The position numbers and the translations under genes were made by a program. The notes beneath the pieces are model-generated. The model did no database searches, was not told the origin of the DNA, and saw nothing but the letters and a program-made list of their open reading frames with translations. From Anagrus nilaparvatae (lineage: Eukaryota; Arthropoda; Insecta; Hymenoptera; Mymaridae), in assembly GCA_022575985.1 (NCBI GenBank), contig JAKSXM010000237.1, forward strand, positions 4,234,501 to 4,298,500: a DNA stretch of 64,000 nucleotides, given 5' to 3'. Every line of letters starts with the position of its first letter. Positions within the stretch are counted from its first letter, which is position 1. Below, in pieces: positions 54,527-64,000 of this stretch.

Positions 54527-54608
54527 ACGCTGAATAAAAAAAGATCTTGAATAATTTTATTTAATAGCCCTCTCGGTCAAAAGAATCACATCAATAATTA
54601 TTATTTAC

Positions 54609-55194
54609 TGTATTAATTAAAAGTTGTTAGTTTCTTTAGAACAATATTTTTGCAGAATTCTTAGAATTTATTAACCATAAATAATTTAATTTGTTAGCTA
54701 TTATTTATTACTTCTATAAACATTATTTAATTTAAAAGATTAAGCTATAATCTGCTTAAACATTAACTCTATAAATGTACATAGTATTATCAAAAACCCC
54801 TTTAGTATTTGAAAAACTTCATCGCTAATAACAGAACTAAATATTGTTAAATAAATAAATACATTGAATGGTATTAAATTATTGTTTCGGGATTTTATAC
54901 TTAACAACATTTTGAAAAGGATATATATTAGAAAATATTTTTTGTGATAAACTTAAATTGAAATTTATATTATAATGATTTTGAATTTTAAATACAAATT
55001 ATTTGTTCAATTTTAATTTAATTGTATTTATGATTATTAAGATACGTAATTATAAGCTTTTAATGAACGACTGATTAAAAAATTAGAGATATTTAAAATT
55101 ATTTAAATATTTTTGCAAAACTTATACGTATAATGATATACTTTTATACTTTAATTTACTATATTAATGTTTTTAATTTTTAAATTATACAATA
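54609..55194. other. AT-rich non-coding DNA
   Basis: No supported feature. Confidence 0.5.
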
Positions 55195-56602
55195 CTGTAT
55201 AGGAGCCGGTTTTCGATCAGAAGTCACTTTCTTATACCTAGCTGTATCTTTATTTTTTGAAAAATATACTTTAAAATTAATATTTAGAGTTAAATATTGT
55301 TGCATTTGATCAGGGAAATCCTATATTTTACTATCCCAATTAAAAAAATGTCAAATTTATTGATGGATAATTTATAATTTACATTTATTACAAGTGTGCA
55401 AGGTAAGGTAATTTCGATAATGCAAATTCTATTTTTGATAATAGTATCATTTTGATCGAATTAATTTTCGATAATTTGAAAATCGCTAAAACTAACTTAA
55501 AATCGTGAGCGTTTTAATAGAATTCTTATAGGTATAACTAATACCTATTTCTTAACTTCCTCTTCACTTCTTTTTTCTTGTTTTTTTAATATAAAATACC
55601 TATAATAAGAATAAAATATAGTAAACAATAGATGAACTACACACTTGTATAACCATGTATTTTAAACCTTTATTTATTAAAATTTGCTTTTTCATTTTAA
55701 TTAACGAAAGATAATAGTTGATATAATGTTTTTAAAACTCAAGGAAACAAAATAGGCGCCTTATGTAAGCAACCCGCTGTATATGTTCAGTTTGCGCGCG
55801 ACTTTATTAGGGGTCGTTTACCTGTTTAATTATTTGTGTATTTAAAAGTAAAAACGAATAAATTTTATGAAAAAAGTGTTGGAATATAGTTTTTATATAT
55901 TTTTAATATTAAAATAAAGGTTTTTTTTCATTTCAAAGCGTGTATACGTAATTTTTATTAAAATCAAAGCATTTACGAGCATTTATTGTGTTATAAACAA
56001 AGTGATACATAAGTATATAAGTACTTTAAATTGTGTTTATGTGTGTTAGTTTATTAAATATTCTATTAATTATTATAAAATATAGTATAAATAATGTAAT
56101 TATGACAAATTTAGTGTATTATTTATTAAATAAATATCGTTTAAATTAAAAAAAGTGTAATTAAATTGAAAATATCGAAAATACCCATACGTGTAAAAAA
56201 GTTCGGATTCGATTATCGATATACCTATTTAAAATAAATTTGCAATAAATAAGTGAATATAACCCTTTCCCTTCATTTATTAAAGCATCACAACGTAATT
56301 AAAAGCATTTTTAGTATTCAGCATAGAGTAGGTATCCCTAAAACTCGATTTTAATAACACACGAGATTTGGTGAAAACGATGAGAAAAATCTCCTAAGGT
56401 TGTACAAGAGAGCATTTTTCTTATTTTTTTTATTAATTTAAGTTGTTTTTTAATATCGGTAACGTAGAAATTAGTTCCTTAGGGTTTGTAGTTTCATAAG
56501 AAAATTCGGTTTTAGATAAATGATGCATACTTTTTTATATAAAAGCTAATTTGTGTGTATTTGATCGAAAGCCAATACGTTCGAAAACTGGCTCCTATAC
56601 AG
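55195..56602. mobile_element. Non-autonomous TA-target DNA transposon candidate
   Basis: CTGTATAGGAGCCGGTTTTC at 55195 and its inverted counterpart ending at 56602 (CCAGTTTTCG on the other strand) form TIRs of about 22 bp with one mismatch, flanked by TA at 55193-55194 and 56603-56604. A second inverted pair, TTTCGATC/GATCGAAA, lies just inside. The 1.4-kb interior is AT-rich with no transposase ORF. Confidence 0.65.
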
Positions 56603-56604
56603 TA

Positions 56605-57091
56605 ATTTAATATTGATTAAAGTTTGATAACTGAAATTTCTTAGCAAAATTTAGCAAAAATTAAAACTTCTCTTATTTCTTAACTAATATAATTCTTAAA
56701 TAATTATTTATATTATTTTCTGGTGATAAACTTTGAATGTAATTTTGCAATGTTTTATTAGTATTATTCTAAACAAATCTCAACTAAAATTTTCAATAAA
56801 TTATTGTTTATTTGTATTAATTTATCTTCGAGTATTTTAGCGTTATTTTTATTCTTTGTTTTAAAAAATAAAGTATATTGATGTAATCTACTTTGAACAC
56901 TTAACTTTTTAAATAATAAAGATTTCCAAAACTGGTTTCTCCAAATTTTTAATCTGAAAACTAGTTTAGTGTAACTCAGTCTCACTCACCAGAAAATTCT
57001 AAATTTTTTATATAGGGAATAACCCACGTATATTTTTCTAACTATATACTTTTTTGTGACTAATTTTTTGTTTTTATTTTAGGAAATTACC
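56605..57091. other. AT-rich non-coding DNA
   Basis: No supported feature before the copia target duplication. Confidence 0.5.
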
Positions 57092-57096
57092 CATAT

Positions 57097-57338
57097 TATA
57101 GAAATTATGGGTTAATAAATAACAATAATAATTTATTTAACTAATTAACTTTATTAATTATAGCACGCGAGAGAGATTATTACTATTAGAAATCAGTGAA
57201 GCGACTAAAGAGAAAGTATACGTAATAACTATATAATACATAGGGGCGGCTGTGTAGCTTTGGGACTCTTATATCCTAAGACAATACATACATATACATT
57301 CACACATATACTATAGATATTATTTTGTATTTCCAACA
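57097..57338 (-). repeat. 3' LTR of the minus-strand copia
   Basis: 242 bp; on the minus strand it starts TGTTGG and ends TTTCTATA. It is preceded on the minus strand by the G-rich polypurine tract at 57339-57349. Confidence 0.93.
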
Positions 57339-57608
57339 CTCCCCCCACAAAATTATATCTATAAAAAATAAACTAAATTATTTATTTACTAATACATCAT
57401 ATATCATATTATCAATAAATCATTTAACATTTAATTTAAAAAAATCTCTCTCTTGCGCTTATTTTCTGGGAACTTACATGGTCCAACATTTGTTGTATAG
57501 GTACGGGGAAACCCAGGTAAAACCCGACCAGACCATTTCTAAAATATACATCAATAAGTTTTATTATTTTTCTTATTTCTTAAAATCAATAATTTTTATA
57601 TCATTATT

Positions 57609-59626
57609 TTATATAAGTCCAAGTTTTTCTCTAAAATATAAGAATTTAACATTTGAAAGAGGTTTTGTAAAAATATCTGCAATTTGATTTGCAGTTGGAA
57701 TATGTAGTAATCTTACATAGTTTCGTTTTACCTCATCTTGGACTCTATGATACTTTATATCTATTGCCTTCCTTTTTCTGTGAGGGCATTCGTCATTTGC
57801 AACATCAATACAACCTTGGTTATCTTCATAAATTAAAATACCATTTTTTAATTCTATTTTTATACCATTTGACACTTATATAAACCAAGTGGTATTTATA
57901 ACTGCCTCGTATAAAGCCATATATTCTGCTTCACAAGATGACCCTCCGGTCAGTTCTTGTTTTCTAGTACGCCAATCAATGACGCATTTATCAAACATTA
58001 AAAATACATACCCGGTTGTACTTTTTCTATCGATCACATCACCACCCCAGTCAGAGTCTACATAACCTGTTATAAATTCCGAAAAATTTTCATTTCTTTC
58101 GTACGTTAATTTTAAATTTATTGTGCATTTAATATACTTTAAAATTCTTTTTAAATACTCCCATAATAATTTATTACTTTTGCTTGCATATCTACTTACA
58201 ATATTTACCGAATTACTAATATCGGGTTTAGTACAAACCATTAGATACATTAAACAGCCTAGTAAACTCTGGCATAGGTCATTGTGTTTTTCATCTGAAT
58301 TTAAGCCCACATAATCTACTTTACAATCCATAGGTGTCGTCATGGTTTTACTATAATCAATCATATTAAATTTATTTAAAATATTCTTTATATATAAACT
58401 TTGATCTAAACTAATTTTATTTTCATCTCTAATTATTCTAATTCCTAAAAATAACTTTATATCACCTAAGTCTTTCATACTAAATTTTTGAGTCAAATAA
58501 TTTTTAAATCTATTCATTGCTAAATTATCTTTCGTAATTATAAGTATATCATCTACATATAACAATACATATATATTTTTAAATATATTTCCTTTATCAA
58601 GTATATAAACACAAGTTTCAGTAGATGAGTTTTGAAATCCCTTTTCTTTTAACGTTTTATCAAAAACTTCAAACCAGCATCGTGCTGCTTGTTTTAAGCC
58701 ATATATCGCTTTATTTAATTTACATACTAAATTTTTATTTTTGTCATTTTTAAGTCCTTCCGGAATATTAATATAGACGTCTTCCTTCAGGATTCCGTTC
58801 AAAAATGCAGTTTTTACATCCATATGATGTATCAACAAATTAAATTGATTCGCGAAAGCTAATAGTAGTCTAAGACTTGCAATTCTTGCCACGGGAGAAA
58901 AAGTTTCGTTATAGTCTATTAAATATTCCTGATTAAAACCACGAATTACTAATCTGGCTTTACGCCTTACGAGATTTCCAAACTCATCTGTTTTTATAGT
59001 TAATACCCACTTAGAATCTAATATATTTTTATTTATTGGTCTTGGTACAAGTGTCCAAGTTTTATTTTTGCGATGGGCTTCTAATTCATCATTGACAGCA
59101 ACGTCCCATTCCGGCTTATCACTTCTAGATTGAATTTCCTGAAAAGAATTTGGAATATCACTGGCAACTATTTGTGCCTTATACAAAACATGGTCTAGTA
59201 TTGTATTATTTTCATTATAATCTGTGGACCCTACATTTTTTATTCTATCACTCCTTCTTAAACTTTTATTTTCTATTACTTTATTTTTAGCATTATAAGA
59301 TTTCTTATTGTGTAGTTCTTTATCTGTTTCTGATACAGATTTATTATTTATTCTAGCCCTTTTATAGGGAATTTGCTTATTTCTAATTTCATTACAATCA
59401 TTTTTATTTCTCTTTTTATTTCTATTTTTATTTCTTATTTCATCTGATTTATTATTATCAGGTACATTATTTATCACATCATCTGATTTATTATTATCAG
59501 GTACTTTATTTATTTCATCATCTGATTTATCATTATCAGGTACTTTATTTATTACATCATCTGATTTATCATTATCAGGTATTTTATTTGTTACATCATC
59601 TGATTTATCATTATCAGGTATTTATT
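57609..59626 (-). pseudogene. Copia pol, reverse transcriptase and RNase H portion
   Basis: The frame opens inside a 39-bp repeat linker near 59626. RT: WDVAVNDELEAHRKNKTW, SKWVLTIKTDEFGNLVRRKA, VARIASLRLLLAFANQFNLL, HHMDVKTAFLNGILKEDVYI (motif A), NKAIYGLKQAARCWFEVFDK, and catalytic YVLLYVDDILIITKD. Then FSMKDLGDIKLFLGIRI. RNase H: YVDSDWGGDVIDRKSTTGYV, SSCEAEYMALYEA and, after a TAA at 57876-57878, YEDNQGCIDVANDECPHRKR with the conserved D, and IADIFTKPL near the end. All catalytic residues I can place are present; the TAA and upstream frameshift are the only lesions. It copies element RNA into DNA. Confidence 0.93.
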
Positions 59627-59630
59627 TATT
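59451..59630 (-). repeat. 39-bp coding minisatellite in the copia integrase-RT linker
   Basis: About 4.5 copies start at 59451, 59490, 59529, 59568 and 59607 on the plus strand. Each codes a 13-residue acidic unit like NKVPDNDKSDDVI on the minus strand. The copy at 59607-59626 has lost one T (GTATTTATTT for GTATTTTATTT), which causes the frameshift between integrase and RT. Confidence 0.9.
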
Positions 59631-61935
59631 CTGCTGACCTTAAAAGATTTTCATATTGATCAACTTTTCTAGTATTTTCATTATCAATACTTTCAAAATT
59701 TAATTTAGGTCTCGTATTTAAAAATGTTATTTCATCAAAAATTGCATGTTTTACATTTATAAATTCTTCCCTATCTGGATGCCACACCTTGTAGCCATTT
59801 GGCACATAACCAACTAGAATCCCTGTCCATGAATTACTTTCAAATTTACCCCCTTTATTATTGTCAAGTGCGTAAACTGTCGACCCAAAAACTTTAAGGT
59901 ATTCTAGAGTTGGTTTCTTACCATGCCATAACTCAAAAGGAGTTTTATGATCTTTTAGGCTTCTTCAAGGTGTTAAATTTATTAAATATGTAGCAGTTAG
60001 GACTGCTTCACCCCAAAAAACAGTACTTAATTGTGCATCAATTAAAATTGTACAAGCCTTTTCTGTAATAGACCTATTTAATCTTTCAGCAACCCCATTT
60101 AATTGAGGGGTATAAGGAACAGTTAAATGCAAGGTTATGCCTTTTTGTACACAATAAGCTTTCATCTCATTTGATAAATATTCACGTCCGTTATCAATAT
60201 ATAAATAAGCTATGTTTAAATTAAATTTTGCGTGACTTTTTTCAACAAAGTCTTTAAAGGCTGTAAATACTTCGGACTTTTTAGATATTAAATAAGTTAC
60301 GTGATAATGTGTAAATTCATCCATAAAAACAACATAATAATTTTTATTTCCAATTCCAGAAGGAGTGATTGGTCCACCTACATCTGAATGAACAATAAAC
60401 AATGCTCGTTTTAAATGATCTTTATTTTTACTTTTATTAAACTTTGATCGGCATTGCTTTCCTTTTATGCACGTTTCACATAATTTATTATTTGGATTGA
60501 TATTTTTAATTATTTTTATATAATCGACCATTTCTTTATTTTTCAATTCCTTAAATTTATTATCGCTCATATGCCCTAAACGTTTATGCATTAAATCATA
60601 ATCTACTTTATTATATTTTGCAAAATTTGCAACTACGTTTTTGGCATATTCAATTTTTATTTTTGGTAATGAATTTTCAATTTTACCTGACATAAGTACT
60701 TTTTCTTGCTTCTTTATAAACATCATTCCATTCTTAAAGGTTACTTCTATACCTTTTTCATCCATTTTCTTAACGGAAAGTAAATTTTGTGGTAGCTCTG
60801 GACAGTATAACACATTTTCAAGCAACAAGGTTACTCCCAAGTTACTGACTACTCTAATATCTCCTATTTTGGTAGCCATTATAAATTCACCTCGTTTAGC
60901 CACTTCAATCGATATTGGTGGATTCAAAATCTTGGCATTTTCAAAATATTTATCAGTTTTTATCATATGGTGCGATGCACCTGAGTCTACAACAAAATTA
61001 TTTAGATCACTATTTAAATTTACACTAAATCCACTTTGACCAGCCATAAAAGCAAATGGTTGAGTCTGTATCTGCAGTACATCATTTGCTTCTGCCTGTT
61101 GAGCCATATTTGCTCTTGAACTCTGTGATCCATTTCTTTTAAATTCTAAGAATTTTTTGTAATAAAAACAATCTTTTTTAATATGGCCTTTACGACCACA
61201 TTGGTGGCATTCAAGCGATCTATTTCCTCTCCTGAAGTTAGCACTTCTAAAATTTCTTCTGTTCCCAAAATGCCTTCCTCTTTGCCTATTAGGAAAGTTC
61301 CGATTTCTGCTTTGAGGCACATTTTCAGCCACACTAGATATAAGTGCCTTGGTACTGGTATCGTTATTGATCTCCTTCAGCTTCGTCTCATGGTCCAGGA
61401 GCCTGTTTTTGACAAAGGCGAAGGTGATTTCTTGGCTTTCGTTCATTGTTTCAATAGACGTCACCACTTGATTGTACTCCTTGGGAAGACTCTGCAAGAG
61501 CTTTTCAATCTTATCACCTTCTTTAATTTCTTCTCCTTTTGCAGTAGATAAGGTGGTAATTAATTCGTTGAATTTTTCGAAATGCACAAGGAGGGATGTT
61601 GTGCTCGAATCCAGTTTTAAGTTATTGATTTTTCTTTCTATTGCCCACTGATTGGGCAAACTCCTTCTATCATATGTTGCATCAAGATTTTTGAAAATGT
61701 CTTTTGAAGCAGCGCCCTCATTTAAAGCATAGCTGATATGGGAATCAGCTAAATAATTCATAATGATTCCTCTTGCTTTATTGTTTTTTGTGACCCAATT
61801 CGCATTTGGATTTGCTGGCATCTCTTCATCAATGATTGATATTACCCCTTCATCTATCAACACTGATCTTACTCTATTCTTCCATACTAGATAGTTTTCT
61901 CCAGCAAATTGGGTTATATTTCTCTTATTTCCCAT
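59627..61935 (-). pseudogene. Copia gag, protease and integrase portion
   Basis: The start is taken as ATG 61935 (MGNKRNITQFAGENYLVWK), because the longer frame to 62010 adds a hydrophobic, T-run-derived leader. Gag: RARGIIMNYL-type core, KLLQSLPKEYNQVVTSIETM, FAFVKNRLLDHE, and zinc knuckle CHQCGRKGHIKKDC. Protease: NFVVDSGASHHM. Pre-integrase: DLMHKRLGHMSDNKFKEL with CETCIKGKQC. Integrase: IVHSDVGGPITPSG, YIDNGREYLSNEMKAY and PQLNGVAERLNRSI give the D-D-E set, followed by FWGEAVLTATYLINL. A TGA at 59965-59967 interrupts just after it; the frame continues RSLKDHKTPFELWHGKKP to about 59635. Confidence 0.93.
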
Positions 61936-62510
61936 CTTTGTTAAAAAAAATTTTAAAAAATTACAGAAAATTAGAGAAAAAAAAAATTTGTTTTTGCCTC
62001 GGGGCCCCAAAATTTCTTGATACGCTACTGATTTTTGTTGAGTACTGCGGGGCCCGCCTTTTACTATATACGGCCCTGAGGTGTATGAATTTGAAACTCG
62101 TGCGCGCCTAAAGGAACCTATCTTCTACCTTTCTCTTTCTAATTTCTTATTCTTCTTTCTTCTATGTATTATTCTCCCGCTACTTTTACTTTTTGGGTCT
62201 GTATAATAATGATAATAATGTTGAAAAAGCCGTTTAGAGTTTTTAACGTATATAAAGATGATATGACGCCACTTTCAATATTAATTAATTTTAGTTTATA
62301 ACTTTTATTGTTTATTTAATTAATTAAACACTATTAATTAAATTTTTATTTTTACACAATTCATAAACTTTTATTTATTTAAAAAAAAATTTCACTTCAC
62401 TTTTTTAAAAAAAAATTTTTCACCACGCGGTCGAATTTATTAATTAATTAATTAATTATTTATTAATTAAACAATCACAAAAAAAATTATTTAATTATTT
62501 ATTTATTGCA

Positions 62511-62524
62511 CTGGGCCCATAACC
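62511..62524 (-). other. Copia primer-binding site, half initiator tRNA-Met type
   Basis: The minus strand reads GGTTATGGGCCCAG immediately after the 5' LTR. Its complement CTGGGCCCATAACC is the anticodon arm of eukaryotic initiator tRNA-Met, the internal site used by copia to prime reverse transcription. Confidence 0.88.
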
Positions 62525-62766
62525 TATAGAAATTATGGGTTAATAAATAACAATAATAATTTATTTAACTAATTAACTTTATTAATTATAGCACGCGAGA
62601 GAGATTATTACAATTAGAAATCAGTGAAGCGACTAAAGAGAAAGTATACGTAATAACTATATAATACATAGGGGCGGCTGTGTAGCTTTGGGACTCTTAT
62701 ATCCTAAGACAATACATACATATACATTCACACATATACTATAGATATTATTTTGTATTTCCAACA
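62525..62766 (-). repeat. 5' LTR of the minus-strand copia
   Basis: 242 bp, matching 57097-57338 except for T/A in the ATTACT/ATTACA context. Confidence 0.93.
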
Positions 62767-62843
62767 CATATACATAAATATTTTAAATAAATGGTTTACG
62801 TATCCAAAATTATGTTATTCTTTTTTTCTAAATCTTTTTTTAG

Positions 62844-62967
62844 AGTCTATAACCTTGGATATCTTTTGCGAATTCAATGAAAGTTGTCAATATATAGATT
62901 TTGCTATTTGCGAATCGAATAAATGTGTCTGTTCTAAATCTTATATGAATAAATTCGGAAAATTCAA
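62844..62967 (+). CDS. Candidate host exon, EB/EGF-like cysteine-rich module
   Basis: A 124-nt open segment follows TTTTTTTAG and ends at a strong donor GTAAGA. It codes DIFCEFNESCQYIDFAICES then NKCVCSKSYM. The spacing C-x5-C-x6-C-x4-C-x-C fits EB-type modules found in extracellular parts of insect membrane proteins. It is the best candidate in the window for a normal cellular gene. Upstream exons are not recognised; the young copia just upstream would lie in its intron. The function is unknown. Confidence 0.5.
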
Positions 62968-63025
62968 GTAAGATATTATGAAAAAATATTTTTTTTTTTT
63001 AATTAATTTTTTGTAAATTTTTTAG

Positions 63026-63198
63026 CTAAAATTCAAAATAAGGCTTCAAAGAATGAGATTAAAGTACAAAATTGTAGTCAAGAAAAAATCGTTTATTTAC
63101 TGTATACACTTATATTTTTATGTTTAGTATTAATTTGTCTTGTTTCATATTTTTTATTTTTATATTTAAAACCTAATTTCGTATACGTTAGAAATTGA
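63026..63198 (+). CDS. Candidate last host exon: transmembrane segment and short tail
   Basis: After TTTTTTAG at 63018-63025 one frame reads NCSQEKIVYLLYTLIFLCLV then a further hydrophobic run ending FLYLKPNFVYVRN and TGA at 63196-63198, with AATAAA at 63202-63207. This is one membrane-spanning helix followed by a short tail, a sensible end for a protein with an extracellular EB module. With the donor at 62968 the join is out of phase by one base, so either a splice site is misjudged, the gene is damaged, or the two segments are unrelated. Confidence 0.35.
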
Positions 63199-63289
63199 TA
63201 TAATAAAGTTTACTAAAGACTAAACATAGCCAAATCATTATTCCTACTGTTATAAAAAAAAAAAACTTTGAATAAGTAATTTAATTTTT

Positions 63290-64000
63290 GGTTCCTCATA
63301 GAGGAACCATTGTGATCGGTCAAAATTTTGTTTTTGATTTTTTGGTATATAAGCACGTTTTGTGACCTCAGGAAGCTAAAAAACCGGTTTTTAAAAAAAG
63401 TCTGTATGTGTGTATGTGTGTGTGTACGTACGTATGTAATCGCTGATATTTCACAAACATAATGGAATTAAGACCTAATTTTTTTTTCAAAAATTTTTTC
63501 ACTAAAAAAGCTCGAGGTACTTTTTTTTTTTTTTTAATTTGGATGTAATACTTCATTTATTTCCATGAAAGTACTTATATTTGAAAGTATGGTTTACACA
63601 TGATATCTCGAATCGGATACTTAATTTTCTGAAATTTTTTTTTCTAAAATTTTTTTCACAAAAAAATACAAAAGATACCAATTTTTTTTTTCGTTTTGGA
63701 CGTAGTACCTAATTTATTTCCATGGAAGTACTAGTTTTAAGAAACTTGTTTATTGTAATTTTTTGGATCTGATACTTAAGTTTTTCAAAATTTTTTTTGT
63801 CAAAATTAAAAAAAAAGAAAAATAAAAAAAACTGCAATATTTTTTTTTTTTTTGGTGTAATACCTCATTTAATTCTATGAAAGTACTAATATCTGAAAAT
63901 ATTTTAACTAGTGATATTTCAAGACCATTATCGAATTAAGACCTAATTTTCTTTTCCAAACATTATTTTATCAAAAAATCTCAAACTGCTTTTTTTTTTT
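63290..64000 (+). repeat. Interspersed repeat family A, copy 3, running off the right edge
   Basis: It begins with the perfect hairpin GGTTCCTCATAGAGGAACC (63290-63308), then ATTGTGATCGGTCAAA, ACCTCAGGAAGCTAAA, AACCGGTTTTT and a TATGTGTGTATGTG microsatellite. Four or so diverged units of 150-180 bp follow, with TAATACTTCATTTATTTCC, GAAAGTACTTATATTTGAAA and CGAATCGGATA. No coding capacity. Confidence 0.85.

Larger units (their letters stand above)
53821..54608. mobile_element. Penelope-like terminal-repeat relic: inverted pair
   Basis: 53821-53945 and 54484-54608 are inverted copies (AATTATTGATGTGATTC, GACCGAGAGGGCTATTAAAT, ATTCAGCGTAACGTTTCGTG). The 540 bp between them has no recognisable protein. 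Each arm carries a hairpin of the same plan as the Penelope-like arms at 35.2 and 36.2 kb. Confidence 0.65.
57097..62766 (-). mobile_element. Ty1/copia retrotransposon, complete structure, young but with coding lesions
   Basis: 5670 bp on the minus strand, flanked by the 5-bp duplication CATAT at 57092-57096 and 62767-62771. The 242-bp LTRs (57097-57338, 62525-62766) differ at one base that I can see. The primer-binding site next to the 5' LTR matches the anticodon arm of initiator tRNA-Met, as in copia. The polypurine tract (TGTGGGGGGAG on the minus strand) abuts the 3' LTR. One gag-pol frame is interrupted by a TGA, a frameshift and a TAA. The near-identical LTRs indicate recent insertion, so the source copy was functional or helped in trans. 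It sits about 77 bp upstream of a likely host exon. Confidence 0.94.

Noticed and set aside
1..64000. CRISPR arrays, bacterial defence systems, operons or ribosome binding sites
   Set aside because: The sequence is eukaryotic: introns, poly(A) tails and eukaryotic transposon classes. Tandem repeats present are satellites, not spacer arrays.

Overview
The window looks like a piece of an AT-rich arthropod nuclear genome, most likely an insect. The evidence is indirect: BEL/Pao, Ty1/copia, R1-clade, Penelope-like, Helitron, Tc1/mariner and Polinton-type sequences mixed together, short introns of 60-90 bp, and one cysteine-rich exon of a type common in insect membrane proteins. A hymenopteran is plausible but not shown. 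Almost everything recognisable is mobile DNA. I see no rRNA gene, tRNA gene, CRISPR array or bacterial operon.

Layout. Positions 2-2280 hold the 5' half of an R1-clade retrotransposon on the minus strand, with an open ORF1 running off the left edge. Positions 2572-18172 hold an autonomous Helitron on the plus strand. It has a chain of 69-nt in-frame exons, a decayed HUH replicase and helicase, and a GC hairpin terminus. It carries a very young BEL/Pao element (2719-10522, LTRs differing at one base) and a 5'-truncated R1-clade insertion (13391-14418). A second Helitron starts immediately after the first and is split by an intact-looking mariner-type transposon (18199-21034) with TIRs over 500 bp and a spliced 385-residue transposase. 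An older BEL/Pao relic (22166-25307), a Polinton-like capsid relic (25927-26961) and non-LTR relics (29506-31770) follow.

The region 35.0-38.5 kb is built from Penelope-like and ribozyme-bearing elements. One is an ORF-less insertion at 37531-38490 with a 12-bp target duplication, a 467-bp head-to-tail unit and a hammerhead ribozyme with every core position matching consensus. I consider this the most interesting item. A diverged satellite (38.64-39.85 kb), a non-LTR 3' end (41.3-42.2 kb), a broken copia element (42.3-45.4 kb), a 19-bp minisatellite (47.1 kb), a head-to-tail array of short Helitrons (47.4-49.2 kb) and an R1-clade fragment missing both ends (49.3-52.3 kb) come next.

The right end has another inverted pair with hammerhead-like hairpins (53.8-54.6 kb), a TA-flanked 1.4-kb element (55195-56602) and a young copia element on the minus strand (57097-62766). 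The copia sits about 77 bp upstream of a likely host exon (62844-62967), the only part that looks like an ordinary cellular gene.

The nesting gives a relative history. The Helitron, the old BEL copy and the Polinton relic are decayed. The 2.7-10.5 kb BEL and the 57-62.8 kb copia are recent. The mariner entered the Helitron array after that array had formed.
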